64,000 nucleotides of DNA from Strongylocentrotus purpuratus (lineage: Eukaryota > Echinodermata > Echinoidea > Camarodonta > Strongylocentrotidae). Position numbers and translations under genes: made by a program. The notes under the pieces are model-generated. The model saw nothing but the letters and a program-made list of their open reading frames with translations, did not search any database and had not been told where the DNA came from. The stretch spans positions 6,784,781 through 6,848,780 of the forward strand of contig NW_022145599.1 of assembly GCF_000002235.5 (NCBI RefSeq), given 5' to 3'. This document shows, in pieces, positions 27,216 to 37,134 of the stretch (within the stretch, counting starts at the first letter, position 1; each line of letters begins with the position of its first letter).

Positions 27216-30200
27216 GGAAAATATTATCCCTGTCTGAATCCAAGTTAAGATCACTATAGTTTTAGCATCATTGTCTTTATTTAACAGACGATTGATGGAA
27301 CCGTCGTATACGACTCGACAGCAGTAACGACAATGGAATCCGTGGTGTTTGAAGATGATCTTGATGTGTTGGTCAATTTAGGCCAAACAACCCTTGAAGT
27401 TCTGCTGACCACCGCTATACGCGCATCCACTGATCAGAATATCACAGGAAATGTTGTGTTTGATGACGACATGGTTCTACAGGCCTGTCTTGATATTGAT
27501 GGTTTGTGCAAATTGCCAACTTAATTTTGTTCTTATTCATATCAGTTCGTATTCTACACTTAATTTACAGGCTTACGGAAGCGACAGACAAATGATTTTA
27601 TGTAAATAGTGTAAATACAGATAATAATTAATCTTGCTGAAGTTCCGTAGGCCTAAATGTATTAATGATTGAGCTAGCTTTCATAAAGTTATGATCGAAC
27701 CAAAAATTGAATTTTTGTTGGTAGATATAGGCTCTCAACATGCACAAGGGTAAGATAATTTACATCATTACTAGAATAATATGCAAAGTTCTATCATTTA
27801 CTGCAGTCATTCAAACCATCAGCCCTAACCGTTAGCTACTCAATACCGACTCCAAACCGACCAATTCTTGCAATAGTCATCCGGGGGATAATATCAGTGT
27901 TTGTTCGGTCTGTATTTGGCCTTCAGTTGACGTGACTGAGTTAACAGGGTGTTAATTTAATAACACATCGTGTCACTTTGTTAAGGTCTTGACGAAAATT
28001 GAAGCAATTTATCAACTATATTTACAACCAACAAAATGTCGATTAAATAAATGCTAATATTCAAATTCTGGTCGAACATCCACTGATTGTATATTTTTGT
28101 TTTAAATAATAGGTACGACAGATTTGATCGACCTATCTGAACGTGCCGTTCTGAAGAGCACAGAGCAGACTGTATCAAGCTGTACAAGGTTTGGTACTGG
28201 TTTCCGAGTGGATGGAGATATGAGCGTAGGAGGTACTGTTGATGATGTCAATCTGGCTACATTAGTCAGCTCAAGAGTTACTTACTCTACCGACCAACAG
28301 ATTACAGGTGTATGGACATTTGATGACGTCACCGTAAGCGGTAAGTAGTCATGAAAATACACTTTTTGCCATTTATCACAAATATCATCTATATATTCCT
28401 ATATATGTAATACCAAAAGAATATCTTTTCGTATATCTTTACATTGCAAGAGAGGTTTATTTGGGCAGGCAGTAGGGGGTCATTGGGGGTCGAGTAGGGG
28501 GGCGCAATGGTGCCGCCCTACCCAATTATAAATGGAATATCATAAGAAATTGCCAGTATATTCACTCCAAGTGAAATATAATGGGTAATGCATCTTTGAT
28601 AGTTTCCACAGTTTAGGGATTGGTAACATCATGTCCAGTTTCCTTTCCTTTTTTTTCTTCATCAAATTCACAGAGTATCTGATGTCCTGATTATTTTTTG
28701 ATAATACACAGGTAATGTAACAATCGATGGAACACTGAACAACATTGATGTGGGGGATGATCTCGTTACTATATACAAGAATGCGGTGATCACGGGAACG
28801 AAGTTCTTCACAGCCGACATCGCTGTCATCACTGATCTCGACACCGATGAAATCAATGATGTTGATATCGTAGATCTATCCAACATCGTGGTGCTGAATG
28901 AAGGCACGTTTTCCATTGATGGTGAAAAGGTGACAAAAAAAACTATATTAGTTTGTACCCTTATATCTCTTTTGTCTGGTGAAAATATAAGGTTTGTTAA
29001 AAGGGTTAAAGCCCCTCTAAAGTGTTGGGAGCCCAAATGCGCCAAAAATTCAGTGAATAATGTGAAAGAGGATGTCATTTAAAACACACTTCTGCAAATA
29101 TTTTCCCAGAAGAAAATTTGTTTGAAGACAAATATTGATAAAAGAATACATAATTTGGGTTTTCTGTTGTATGCAGAAAATCAACATTTTGATTTCGTTC
29201 ATCAAGTTTCGACTTCAAACACATTTGTTTTGAAAATCCTTGCAGAAATGTGTTTTCAATGATATCCCTTTCACATTATGATACAATTTAAGAGAAATTT
29301 TACCATCAAATTTGTTGGGCTTCCAACACTGTAAAGAGGCTTTAATGAAGAATCTAAAAATTAAATTACACTTGTTACAATAGTTGGGAGATGAAGATGC
29401 AATTAAAAGCGATCCTCTATGTGATACAGTCTGCTGAATGGTTCAAATATTTTGAATTGCCAAAAATTGAAAAGGCACAAGTATTGAGATTCATAATTTG
29501 TATAGCTCTTACGGTATCTGTTTTCTATTCAACTTCAGGAGTATTTGTCATTAAGAAATTTGTGGATATAAGGTAGTACAAGACCCTTAAAATAAATAAA
29601 AGTGATTTGAGGGCTTGGCATACGGTTACCTTTGAAAGAATCTTCGTTCAAAAAGTTATTCGTGGAGTCTCTATAGTAAGGTTCGTATATCTCGTACATC
29701 GACTGGACGTCATCCATTTCCAAGGAAAATCTGACTATACAGTTGACAATGACGCCATCAAAATTAACATTCAGTTAATTTATTTATTGCATAGAATCAA
29801 TCAATACTTCAGTTTACCAGTGTCAGGGCATTATGGGGCAAAATTGTGCTGACTGTGAAATGTTTAGTTCTTTGATGAAAGCTGAATGATGCACCATATT
29901 TTTGTGTACAATATATCATAATTCCACAGACTTTCCAGGCTCCCATCTCCATCGCAGCTAACTCTGACGTCACAGGTCTAGTGAATTGCGTAGATGTTGG
30001 GCTGTTAGATGATAAGTATGAAATCAATGCAGGTGATTTCTACAATGTATTATCTCAACTGAATGACTCCATGAGAACCCAGTGCATATCAGCTAGCACC
30101 ATGCAGACATCAATAGGAGGTAAGCCTGTGTAGCCTCAGATTTAAGGAACCTCAGAACTTAATTAGCATTTGGAACATTACAGTGTTTTCTTCTTTTCTT

Positions 30201-33200
30201 TGTTACATCATGTTTAGTTTTAACAGCAAGCATTGTTCTTTTTTTCTCTTGATATTTACCAAAACAAATGGTTGCTCAATTACTAAATGCATTGACTTTG
30301 AAGAAATCATATTATTAATATGTTCCTTCAGTGCAGCTTGACACATCTATTTCAATCATGGATTAGTTCTCCTACTTGATTTAGATAGAGGATTACTTTC
30401 GTTGGTGACAATAAAGAGAATATCAATTAAATTTCTCAAGTAATGAATCTGTGTAAAACGTTTCTGTTTCAGAACACCCTCTCCTACTCACCCACTGGGA
30501 GGATCTCCAAGACATCGACAATCCTGCAACAGGGCGGTTCCACTCCATAACCCTTGAAGATGGAGACACACTCCTCGGACTCGCCGAAACATACAACTCC
30601 GCCGTGGACCGTTGCATCGGAACCCAGCTCTATCTCTGCCCGGCCAACAGGATGGAATGCTTCGCCATTCTAGATACCCTCCTACCTGCAGCCACCGATG
30701 TTCATCTCTACCGCTACCAAGGCGAGACGTTCATCGTTCTCTTACCTAGTCAACAGGTTGGACAGTGCGAAGAACATTCAGATGAAGAGGTGGATACTTT
30801 GACTATAGTGAAGCTTGAAGATGAGGCGTTTAGTACTAGCCTGACTGCTCCGCATGCTTCAGGTGCTACCATGTTTGAGATTGACGGAAGCCTGTTTCTT
30901 GCTGTGGCTAACTATAGAGATGCCTCAACTCGTAAGTTTACCTTTAGAATTACTCTATACCCCAAATTTTCTTGAATTCAGTGATAAAAATGTCTCTCTC
31001 TCTCAAGATTTATGAAGAATATTGTACTTTATAGATTTTTACCAGATTTGTCACGAGCAAAGACACATTCATCTATCAAAACGTAAGTTATAAAAAAAAC
31101 AGGATAAATTGTTTAACGTTTATTTTCTGTAAAAATTAAAAGTCACACGGCAGTTAAAAGCAAACAAATTAATTTACAAATTGTAAGTGACCATGCATTT
31201 ATGTATTACAATTAAACATTAAATATTCCTCAGCGGTAAAATGCGATAGTATGAGTTTCCAATCAGTTAGTCACGTCTATATGTTCTCCCTTTTTTGACA
31301 GATAACACAGACATAAACTCTACGGTGTATGTGTACGACAACGCTCAAGGAACATTCAATTTTTTCCAGGACATTCCTACACACGGGGCATTTGCTGTTA
31401 CCCACCTGTCATGGAAAGGCATAACGTGGTTGAGTTTTGCTAATAATGTTCTCGACTACAAGTCGCCCATATATGTCTACGATTCTCAAGCAAACCAGGT
31501 ATTTTGTTTACCTCAAATTATGCCGAATATATCATATAGGCACCGTTGTAATGATTATTTCTTCTTTTTTTGCTGATATAAGTGTAAAAGAGTGCGATGG
31601 AGGCACTTACAAATAATGACTCCGCAAAAGAAAGGGTAACTGATTAAGGTCTTGAATAATCACATGAATCTTGAAATCTACTGAGATACTGAGGGCCGGT
31701 TTCAGGCCAGTTATTGCTTGCCTATTATCATCTACTATTCCATTGATCAGAGGATGAATTAAATGAACAGTTTCTAACAATTTAAGATTAATTACTGATT
31801 TTATATGCCCTGCAACATTTGCATAAAACTAACCACTGGTAGTAACTTTGCCATAAATATTAACTGCCATGGCAATATTACTATATTTTTTATACAACCA
31901 ATCAAATCGGGTTTCCGTGTAGGTATTACCATCAATGGTAAGTTTTATGCAACGGGGCACAGTGTAAGATTAATTGTGATCCACGGACATAATATGACGC
32001 TCTTTAGTTTGAACAGTATATGGAAGACGTATAGCTGATTTCTCTTTTTGTATTATCATTTATTTTTCTTCCTTTCTCTTCTTTTTTTATTATGTTTTAC
32101 TTTCAGTTTGTTCTTGATGAGAGTAGAGGCACCAATCACGCATCTCACTTGTCTATGTTTGTGATTGATGATGTACCGTTCATTGCAATATCAAGTGAGA
32201 AGTTGATCGAAGGTGAGAGAGAAGTCGAGTTTCATCGAGAAATCACCATCTTAGCATTCAAAGATGGACAATGGAAAGTGATGGAGAGCCTTGGATCTTA
32301 CGGTATTCTAGATACCGCCGTGTTTGCAATAGACAGTAAGTTCCTGTTTTGTTTTTGTTTCTTTAAAGCCCCACTGGCACTACTTACAGCTACTTTCACC
32401 CTCTATAGAAAGCCTCTTTTCATATACTGCATTGTTCCATAAAATTCATAAAAATCAATAAAAAATGATTAAGCTAGTATAATTATTTAAAAATGTATTG
32501 AGCTGTGTACATTAGTGTCAAAGAAAGGAATATTTTGTGCTGCGTGAAAATTTTTGTGGATCTTTTTCTCAAGAAAACGTAATCATTTTGAGGATTTTAG
32601 GACGATTACTTCCTGGACAATCATCCTTTAGACAATTCCTCACGGCCAATATTAATAGCGGGACAATTACCCCTGGTGAAAAAAAATCACCCCCTACAAG
32701 AATTATTCTCTCAGACAATTACCCCTCCCCTCCTTTGAATTTATTAAAACCAACTTATTATCGCGTTGGACTTCCCCTGTAATTTTTAGTGGTGGGTGTA
32801 ATTATTATCCCGAGGGGGGGGGGGGTCATTGTCTATTTGGGTATTTTTCCAGGGGGGTTATTTTCCAGGGGTATGTCCTGATACGATTTTGAGCAGTAGT
32901 TTTTTATAATTATGATGTTTCGTATGCTTATTGTCCTATCCGTAGATTTCGTGTACTTGGTTGGTGTGAGTTTAGAAGCAGGTTATCTATCAATCTATGA
33001 ATGGCATCATGCTGGTATGTTTGAGCTCTATCAAAACATTCCATTCAGTAACCAGTACAGCGCTCATGCATTTGTTCACAACCATGAGATCCTCATGGCC
33101 CTGGCTAGACCAGCGTTTACATCCATCGATATCTACTCTTGGAAGTCGAAGATCATGAAGGCAGTAATAAGAGGTAAGCATGCTTCGATCGACACATCCA

Positions 33201-34187
33201 ATCATTTAATTTTGGGTCGGAATGACCCCATGCGTGTTACCGAAATGTCCGGTAAAGGGGTACTTTTCGTGCGACAAAGTCCGGCCCGAGAATTGTAAAT
33301 AAAGGGGTGTATTAACTTTTCACCCGGAGATTTCTTTAAAAAGGGGTGTTTTTTTTTCTCTCATCTCTTTGGACTCCTGAGAAATTATTCTGAATTTAGG
33401 GGGGTCTCCAAGGCAGGAAAAGCCCGCAAAAAGCCCGCGAAAGGGGGGTTCGGAAAAGTTGGCAGTCCTCAGATAGGGGGTGCTTTCAAAAAGAGGAAAC
33501 GAGCCTATGCGTACCCTAAATAACACTGAGTGGGGGGGGGGCAGGATTCTACTCAAGTAGGTAAGTATTTAAAGTGGAGGTGGGGTGTGCCCATTGTGTC
33601 CCGGATGTCTCCCCCTGTATCCACCGCCGGATCCGCCACAAGCAATGACAACTAAAAATTCAAAATATACTACATGCTATATTTAGTTCAATGTTATATT
33701 TCTATAAATATAGACATTCTTTTACGATACACAATTTTATCCTTCCTTTTGAGATAGTACGCAGATCAAATCAATTGATTGAAAATCCTTTTCATCAATG
33801 TGTCATCTTAATTAAACGAGGATTTCGTTTTTGTGATTATTCTGACCGATATACCTCCAAACCTTACCTGTTGGCAATTTTAATATTTCGTGTGTCAAAC
33901 GAACCCCTGCCATCCAAAGGATATAATTCGATGGGTCATAAAACCTTTGTGTTTTTTTGGACATACACATGGATTCTAAGTTTCATTTTGAAGGAAATAT
34001 AACAAAAATTATGCTTTAAAAAAAAAAATTACTATGGAGTAATTGATTAAGGAAATATGCAACATGAGGTTGTCTATGTTCCACAAACTATTCCATGTGT
34101 GTTAAGATAAAAGTATTCCGCTTGAATATATTTTTGTCTTCCCCTATTTCAGGTAAAACAGAGAACACCGTGCTGAAAGCTTGGTGA
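7133..34187 (+). CDS. NIDO domain / 43-residue repeat / EAR repeat secreted protein (5' end not found)
   Basis: Large multi-exon gene assembled by reading frame across GT-AG introns. Exons run from a 27-base exon (7133-7159, with a second copy at 8466-8492) through 15414-17939 (NIDO) and 22178-30119 (repeats) to 30473-34187 (EAR), ending at TGA 34185-34187. Using one small exon, the open frame totals 3,779 bases, about 1,259 residues, with intron phases consistent at every junction. NIDO domains occur in extracellular matrix and adhesion proteins such as nidogen. EAR repeats form a beta-propeller in LGI proteins and TSPEAR. The product is therefore probably extracellular; this is inference. 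No initiator ATG or signal peptide was found, so at least one upstream exon is missing. NIDO plus EAR recalls TSPEAR, in which a laminin-G/TSPN domain precedes seven EAR repeats, but the roughly 640-residue middle region is not part of that family. Exon structure is well supported; function is unknown. Confidence 0.85.
7999..8363. repeat. Two direct copies of a roughly 155-bp segment, offset about 208 bp
   Basis: The segment beginning CGATTAAATTC and ending CTATTCCGAA occurs at about 7999-8150 and 8207-8363, with a few substitutions. It forms the spacer between the two copies of the larger duplication. Confidence 0.75.
8466..8492 (+). other. 27-base coding exon, copy 2
   Basis: Identical in sequence to the exon at 7133-7159, with the same acceptor and donor. 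It lies in the second copy of the tandem duplication and is nearer the next exon (15414). Using either copy gives the same protein. Using both adds nine residues in frame. Confidence 0.55.
9180..9800. repeat. Degenerate tandem array of about 120-bp units
   Basis: Five or so units share GGATTAAG, CGAATCGTCTGC, TTTTTCTCATAATTTAATGA and a small hairpin around GCGCTTGGCGCG. One unit also sits at about 7848-7990, within the first copy of the 1.33-kb duplication. Confidence 0.7.
9801..10680. other. Intron stretch with a solitary hAT-type terminus
   Basis: CTAGCGACGCCCCTG at 10130-10144 reads on the other strand as CAGGGGCGTCGCTAG, a typical hAT end, but no partner end or target duplication was found nearby. 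The rest shows no coding frame. Confidence 0.35.
10681..10880. repeat. CCATGG/GGTACC palindrome cluster
   Basis: A 14-bp perfect inverted repeat with a 7-base loop (arms 10790-10803 and 10811-10824, GGTAACCATGGT at the core) follows a poly(A) run. A roughly 57-bp direct repeat (TTGGACAAAGAT start) carries the palindrome's first arm twice. Confidence 0.65.
10881..12605. other. Intron stretch with fragments of G/C-run DNA elements
   Basis: Left-type hAT ends CAGGGGCGGCG (from 11346) and CAGGGGCGGATC (from 12503) are visible without partners. Between about 11400 and 11720 a segment with GGGGTTTTAGGCATTTAA and GAGCATCCAGAGGG is repeated about three times. Frames here are repeat-driven. No gene was recognised. 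Confidence 0.4.
12947..14143 (+). mobile_element. Helentron-associated element (HINE type) with internal tandem repeats
   Basis: The 5' end ATGCCTCCGCCACC folds with GGTGG-TG-CCGGAGGCAT into a hairpin. Just inside the 3' end TGGCGGAGGCAT is its inverted match, followed by the perfect palindrome GACTGCGCGCAGTC and CTAG at 14140-14143. The insertion lies in a T run of the surrounding element: host sequence stops in TTTTT at 12946 and resumes with TTTTTCATATCTTGAT at 14144, as in the intact copy near 20430. The interior is non-coding. Confidence 0.75.
12985..14090 (+). repeat. 158-bp tandem repeats, about six copies
   Basis: Starts of TCAACTTATG at 13151, 13308, 13467, 13625, 13782 and 14005 give spacings of 157, 159, 158, 157 and 223 bp. 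The last interval contains a roughly 65-bp extra partial copy. Units share TATCTCAAGAACCA, ATCACCATAGGAAGAC and GGTCAAAGGTCA. Central repeats of about 160 bp are known in Helentron-derived pearl/HINE elements of marine invertebrates. Confidence 0.85.
14690..14764 (+). repeat. tRNA-like segment within the Helentron-like element, copy 1
   Basis: Contains a perfect box B (GGTTCGAGTCC, 14744-14754) and a T-arm CCTGG/CCGGG with one G-T pair. The anticodon region CTTGA...TCGAG pairs five bases around a 9-base loop, too long for a working tRNA. The acceptor stem pairs only in part. A tRNA-derived fossil is more likely than a functional gene. Confidence 0.55.
15414..17939 (+). other. NIDO (nidogen-like) domain, four exons
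   Basis: Exons 15414-15541, 16125-16421, 16946-17053 and 17777-17939. Together they encode about 230 residues with the expected NIDO landmarks in order: LFFPFG then GDEFL near the start; FPFFD; VNNNGIISF; IAPFWADVDTR; IFIATWDSV; NSFQAVMVTDG; FVIFNYGDINW; and a C-terminal VSGRWVFRTD. The third exon joins the second after GEL, using the GTAAGT donor at 16422 rather than an upstream GT. The first three exons end in phase 0 and the last in phase 1. Residue order, spacing and length match complete NIDO domains, so it appears intact. The long intron after 17939 holds transposons. Confidence 0.9.
18328..18900 (+). repeat. Stack of nine Helentron-like 5' hairpin heads
   Basis: Nine inverted-repeat heads, about 55-75 bp apart, begin near 18328, 18391, 18466, 18543, 18613, 18673, 18740, 18804 and 18868. 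Each has a stem of about 10-13 bp. Three sequence classes occur: GGTGATACGTA (two), AGGTGGGCTGTAT (four) and AGGTGGTCTGTCG or its variant (three). Heads are separated by AT-rich spacers containing TTTATT. The innermost class-B head joins directly to the long element body. Confidence 0.75.
20980..21055 (+). repeat. tRNA-like segment within the Helentron-like element, copy 2
   Basis: Second copy of the segment at 14690, in the equivalent place of the other element. Box B GGTTCGAGTCC is at 21035-21045 and the T-stem pairs perfectly (CCTGG/CCAGG). The anticodon loop is again oversized. Confidence 0.55.
21476..21819. mobile_element. 344-bp foldback element (MITE) with TA target duplication
   Basis: Ends GGGCGCGTTCATGCTTGA and its inverted copy form terminal repeats of about 24 bp. 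Flanking TA occurs at 21474-21475 and 21820-21821. The related element copy near 15210 reads CATGTCTATATAACTT without the insert, so it shows the empty site and fixes the duplication as TA. No coding frame. Confidence 0.8.
23525..23790 (+). repeat. SINE-like repeat in an intron
   Basis: Begins GAGGTGTCGTGGTTAAGTAGA, like a tRNA-type A box, without a clear B box, and ends in CTATTATTATTATTA. Its 3' part (GTCTGACAGACACGAGCGCTAT) resembles, on the opposite strand, sequence at 44300-44350. Confidence 0.45.
29010..29341. mobile_element. 332-bp TTAA-flanked foldback element (MITE)
   Basis: TTAA at 29006-29009 and 29342-29345 flanks inverted ends of about 27 bp (AGCCCCTCTAAAGTGTTGGG against AGCCTCTTTACAGTGTTGGA). 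TTAA duplication suggests mobilisation by a piggyBac-like transposase. It lies in the intron after the exon ending 28929. Confidence 0.75.
30473..34187 (+). other. Seven EAR (epilepsy-associated) repeats, C-terminal, five exons
   Basis: Exons 30473-30931, 31302-31498, 32107-32335, 32946-33173 and 34153-34187 (stop). About 380 residues. Seven EAR-like units can be laid out, each with a hydrophobic strand, a hydrophobic-Ala/Val strand and an aromatic strand: for example MFEIDGSLFLAVANY then STVYVYDNAQGTFNFFQDI; FVIDDVPFIAIS then EITILAFKDGQWKVMESL; and FVYLVGVSLEAG then LSIYEWHHAGMFELYQNI. Seven is the number that closes the EAR/EPTP beta-propeller in LGI proteins and TSPEAR. The protein stops 11 residues after the last large exon, ending LKAW. 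EAR domains of LGI1 bind ADAM-family receptors; whether this one binds anything similar is unknown. Confidence 0.85.
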
Positions 34188-34440
34188 TGACCGAATCGCG
34201 ATAACTGAACAGATCTGATCACCAACAAAAATTATTTTCTTCAACTTGTCTTCATCCTCAAACGTATAAAATCGAATATTCCTGTATTAAATATTCGTAG
34301 AACATTATAATGAAGGCAGGCCTAAATTTTGCTATATATAGAGATAATTGAGATCATAATATTTGATAAAGATGCCCCGTGTTGGCTGATTTATTCAAGA
34401 TGAATGAATAAAAACATTTTTAGAGAGTCATTCAACTAAA
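34188..34440 (+). other. 3' untranslated region of the NIDO/EAR gene with poly(A) signal
   Basis: AT-rich sequence after the TGA. A canonical AATAAA lies at 34407-34412, about 220 bases past the stop, and is the likely polyadenylation signal. No downstream coding frame fits the gene. Confidence 0.55.
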
Positions 34441-35639
34441 ATTCCAGTTTAAACTTTTGACCAAGACCTACTGGAAATTATTTATTTGTTCGGCTTGACT
34501 AAGTGTTAACATGCACAGAGTTTATAATATTTTATTCTACAGAATAGCATTGTAAGTTCAAAACTTCTTTCACAATGGCCGTGAAGGCTTCCATACTTGA
34601 TGAAACTATTTTGATCTATGGTCCGCTCATTCTGAATTGTTCTAGGTCTTTCTGGATGGAAATGATTCTCTCGGCACATCCACGTTAATTCAGGTTTAAA
34701 ACAAAAAACAACTTTATTGAATCTTAAAAGCGGGAGGTAAGCAGCTGGGACGGGACACCATCTTCATTTAGGGGTAACATCGTTACGATTTGCTTTTCCT
34801 GTATACAGGAATATATCCTAGATGAACAATACAACTATTGATAAAGAGCATATCAAAATTAAATCTTCCTAAATAGAGAACAATTGAATACAATTCAAAG
34901 TCTTTTTATGTGTGTAATGTTAGTTTGGAATTTGCTTAAAGCATTCTTTCCAGTGACGTCCATGTATTTACTCATTGAATCCAATTCCAAATATTCTATG
35001 TATATGTTGTAAAAAAAAAACATTAAACTGCATTTTGTTTATAGACCATGTTTATTGTGTAATTAATTTTTTTTTTAGTGTAAATTGTATGCCATGGAGT
35101 CCAGACTACGCCCTCAGGAGGGAGAAAAACACAAAAGCTTTAATACGATAATGCATATATACCCTAGCCCTTCTTAAAAAAACTTAATATCACTCTTTTT
35201 AACCAAACAGTAAATATTTTGAGAATATTTAGTGCGTTTCCAAAAGCAATCGTACCATTAAAATGATTCACCAACATGCTTGATAACTTTTTTGTTCTTG
35301 GTCGAAAATCGTTTGCCCCTCCAGTTTACTAGTGATGGTATGGATTCGAATGAGGGATAGGCATGAGTGTGTGTGTGTGTGTGTGTGTGAGTGGGTGTAA
35401 CACTTTCTCTTCTTCATGGTGTTTCTCATGAACAATGACAGCTCCTATATATTGTAGAGTTTTTGAAGTGCTTTCTATAAGTTCTTCTTTATGTTGGACT
35501 GCACCCAAGAATACCAAAATACCACTTGGTGTGTTGGCCTAACAAACTAAAATTTATAATATTAGTGATAAGTTTGTGGTCGTGGAATTTTTAAAATCTA
35601 TGGCAGAGGCGGCGGAGCGACTTCCAAAGTTGGGGGAGG

Positions 35640-36080
35640 GGGGCACCAACAAAAAAGGGGGGAAGTGGCTCTTATAAAAAAAAAAAAGTGGCACATGATA
35701 AAATAAACGGGGCACTTATCACTTATCAGAGATGAAAAGGGGTAATTATGAGAATGGAAAGGGACACTTAATAAAAGAAGGAAAGGAGCATTTATCAGAA
35801 ATTAAAAGGGGCACGTGACTAAATAAAAGGGGCAGCTATGACACTAATCAGATACAAAGGGCAATTATCAGGTGGGAAAGGGGCACTTTTCATAGTAAAG
35901 CGATCGAGTATCTCTCGGATTTGAATAGGAGCAATTATCGGAAATGAAGGGGGCACTTATCAAAAGTGAAAAGGGGCACTTCTCGTACCCGAATGGGGCA
36001 CTTATCAGAGGTGAAAAGGGGAAGGGGCACTTTAACAAATAAATAGGGGCACTTGTCAAGGTAAAAGAGGCACTTTAGGT
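35640..36080. repeat. Minisatellite of about 30-40-bp units, GGGGCACTTATCA motif
   Basis: Degenerate repeats of AAAAGGGGCACTTATCAGA or close variants, about a dozen, between the NIDO/EAR gene and DRG2. Open frames across it are repeat artefacts. Confidence 0.75.
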
Positions 36081-36129
36081 GTACATGGATATATATGTCA
36101 TAAGAAAGTGAAAAACGTGCATAATGGAG

Positions 36130-36440
36130 GAAGAGAGAGAGAGAGAGAAAATGAGAATAGGGAATCGGAGTGGCACAAAGCCAGAAACTAACGGGAGGCA
36201 GATTAGAGAGACGACGGGAGGGCAGATGACCCGGGGGGGGGGGGGGGGCATGCAGAGGAGCAAGAAAGCGAGAGACGGGGGACCGTAGAGGAGCAGAGGG
36301 ACAGAAAGACGGATGAATATGAGCGGAATACATGCATGCAGATATATTATGTAGAGCGGAGATAGGGAGGAGGAGGAGAGGGAGAGAGGGAGAGAGAGAC
36401 AGAGGGAGAGAGAGACAGAGAGAGAAAGATAAACGCAGAA
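36130..36440. repeat. GA-rich low-complexity tract
   Basis: (GA)n and GGGAGA-type sequence, interrupted by a G run at 36234-36248. Similar GA or CT tracts occur at about 27176-27220, 38201-38245, 38557-38600 and 47764-47868. Confidence 0.7.
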
Positions 36441-37134
36441 AAAGCGAAAACGGGTCCAATACACCCCATAAATCAAACACAATTTACCTTGCCCCGATTG
36501 TGTTTGCGCCTAAATCCTAAATATTTAAACTTATTCATATATCCCATTGCTTTGAAAAGTCGTTTTATTTTCATTTCCATTTCCCAGTATTATTTTGAAT
36601 GTCTTCAAATAATAATATACAACCCTAGCTTACTCTTTGCCAGCAGGGATATTGAAAGTGCTATACAATAATTAGTTATCATCATTTATTTCTGAAAGCG
36701 TAAAATCGGTATAAATTAGCATTTCTTTTTGTAAGGTCATAGACATCAGAAAGTGTTACCAAGTAGAAGCAAACTATATAATATAAGTCGGTCACATTGG
36801 TCTTGCCATTAAATTGCCAAGAAAATCTTCTTTTTTAAAGAGGTGACCCAAACCGACCCCCCCCCCCCCCCCCCATCAAAAAGAGTGAAATTTGATCTGA
36901 CCTTGCACAAGTGACTCTCTACATTACGCAAAAAAAGGCCAAATCACCTATATAATTATATGTGTTACTCAATATACATCTTTCCGACCCCATCAACCAC
37001 AACAAAAAGTATTAATATAAAGAAAATAATTAGAGATCTTCAGCCAAGCAGAGCAGTCTTGCAGATAAGCGATCGTCTCGTAATTAGAAAGTATTGGATC
37101 CAATACCCAGCTGGTGCGTATCCCCCCCCCCCCC

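Larger units (their letters stand above)
22178..30119 (+). other. About 14 tandem 43-residue repeats, unnamed family, eleven exons
   Basis: Exons: 22178-22378, 22776-22874, 23810-23957, 24411-24553, 24900-25069, 25628-25757, 26463-26629, 27288-27501, 28113-28340, 28712-28929, 29930-30119. Together about 636 residues. Translation shows a degenerate unit of about 40-48 residues. It begins VxGxIxVxGxVNxVDxxxL, continues with a variable hydrophobic stretch, and closes with QxIxGxKTF. Clear copies carry GLINGVNVTLLDQ...LDGKKTF, GLINTVDIEELDEK...VQGVKSF and GTVDDVNLATLV...ITGVWTF. I count 13 units plus a divergent last one. Alternating hydrophobic residues and regular glycines suggest short beta strands, possibly a solenoid; this is inference. 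The QTIxGxKTF close resembles a motif common in phage tail-fibre repeats, perhaps by convergence. Junction phases are mixed (0, 1 and 2), so exons and repeats do not correspond one to one. Confidence 0.8.

Noticed and set aside
35935-36480. 181-codon minus-strand open frame
   Set aside because: It runs across the GGGGCAC minisatellite and GA-rich tract. The translation is low-complexity (Leu/Ser/Pro runs) and has no domain.
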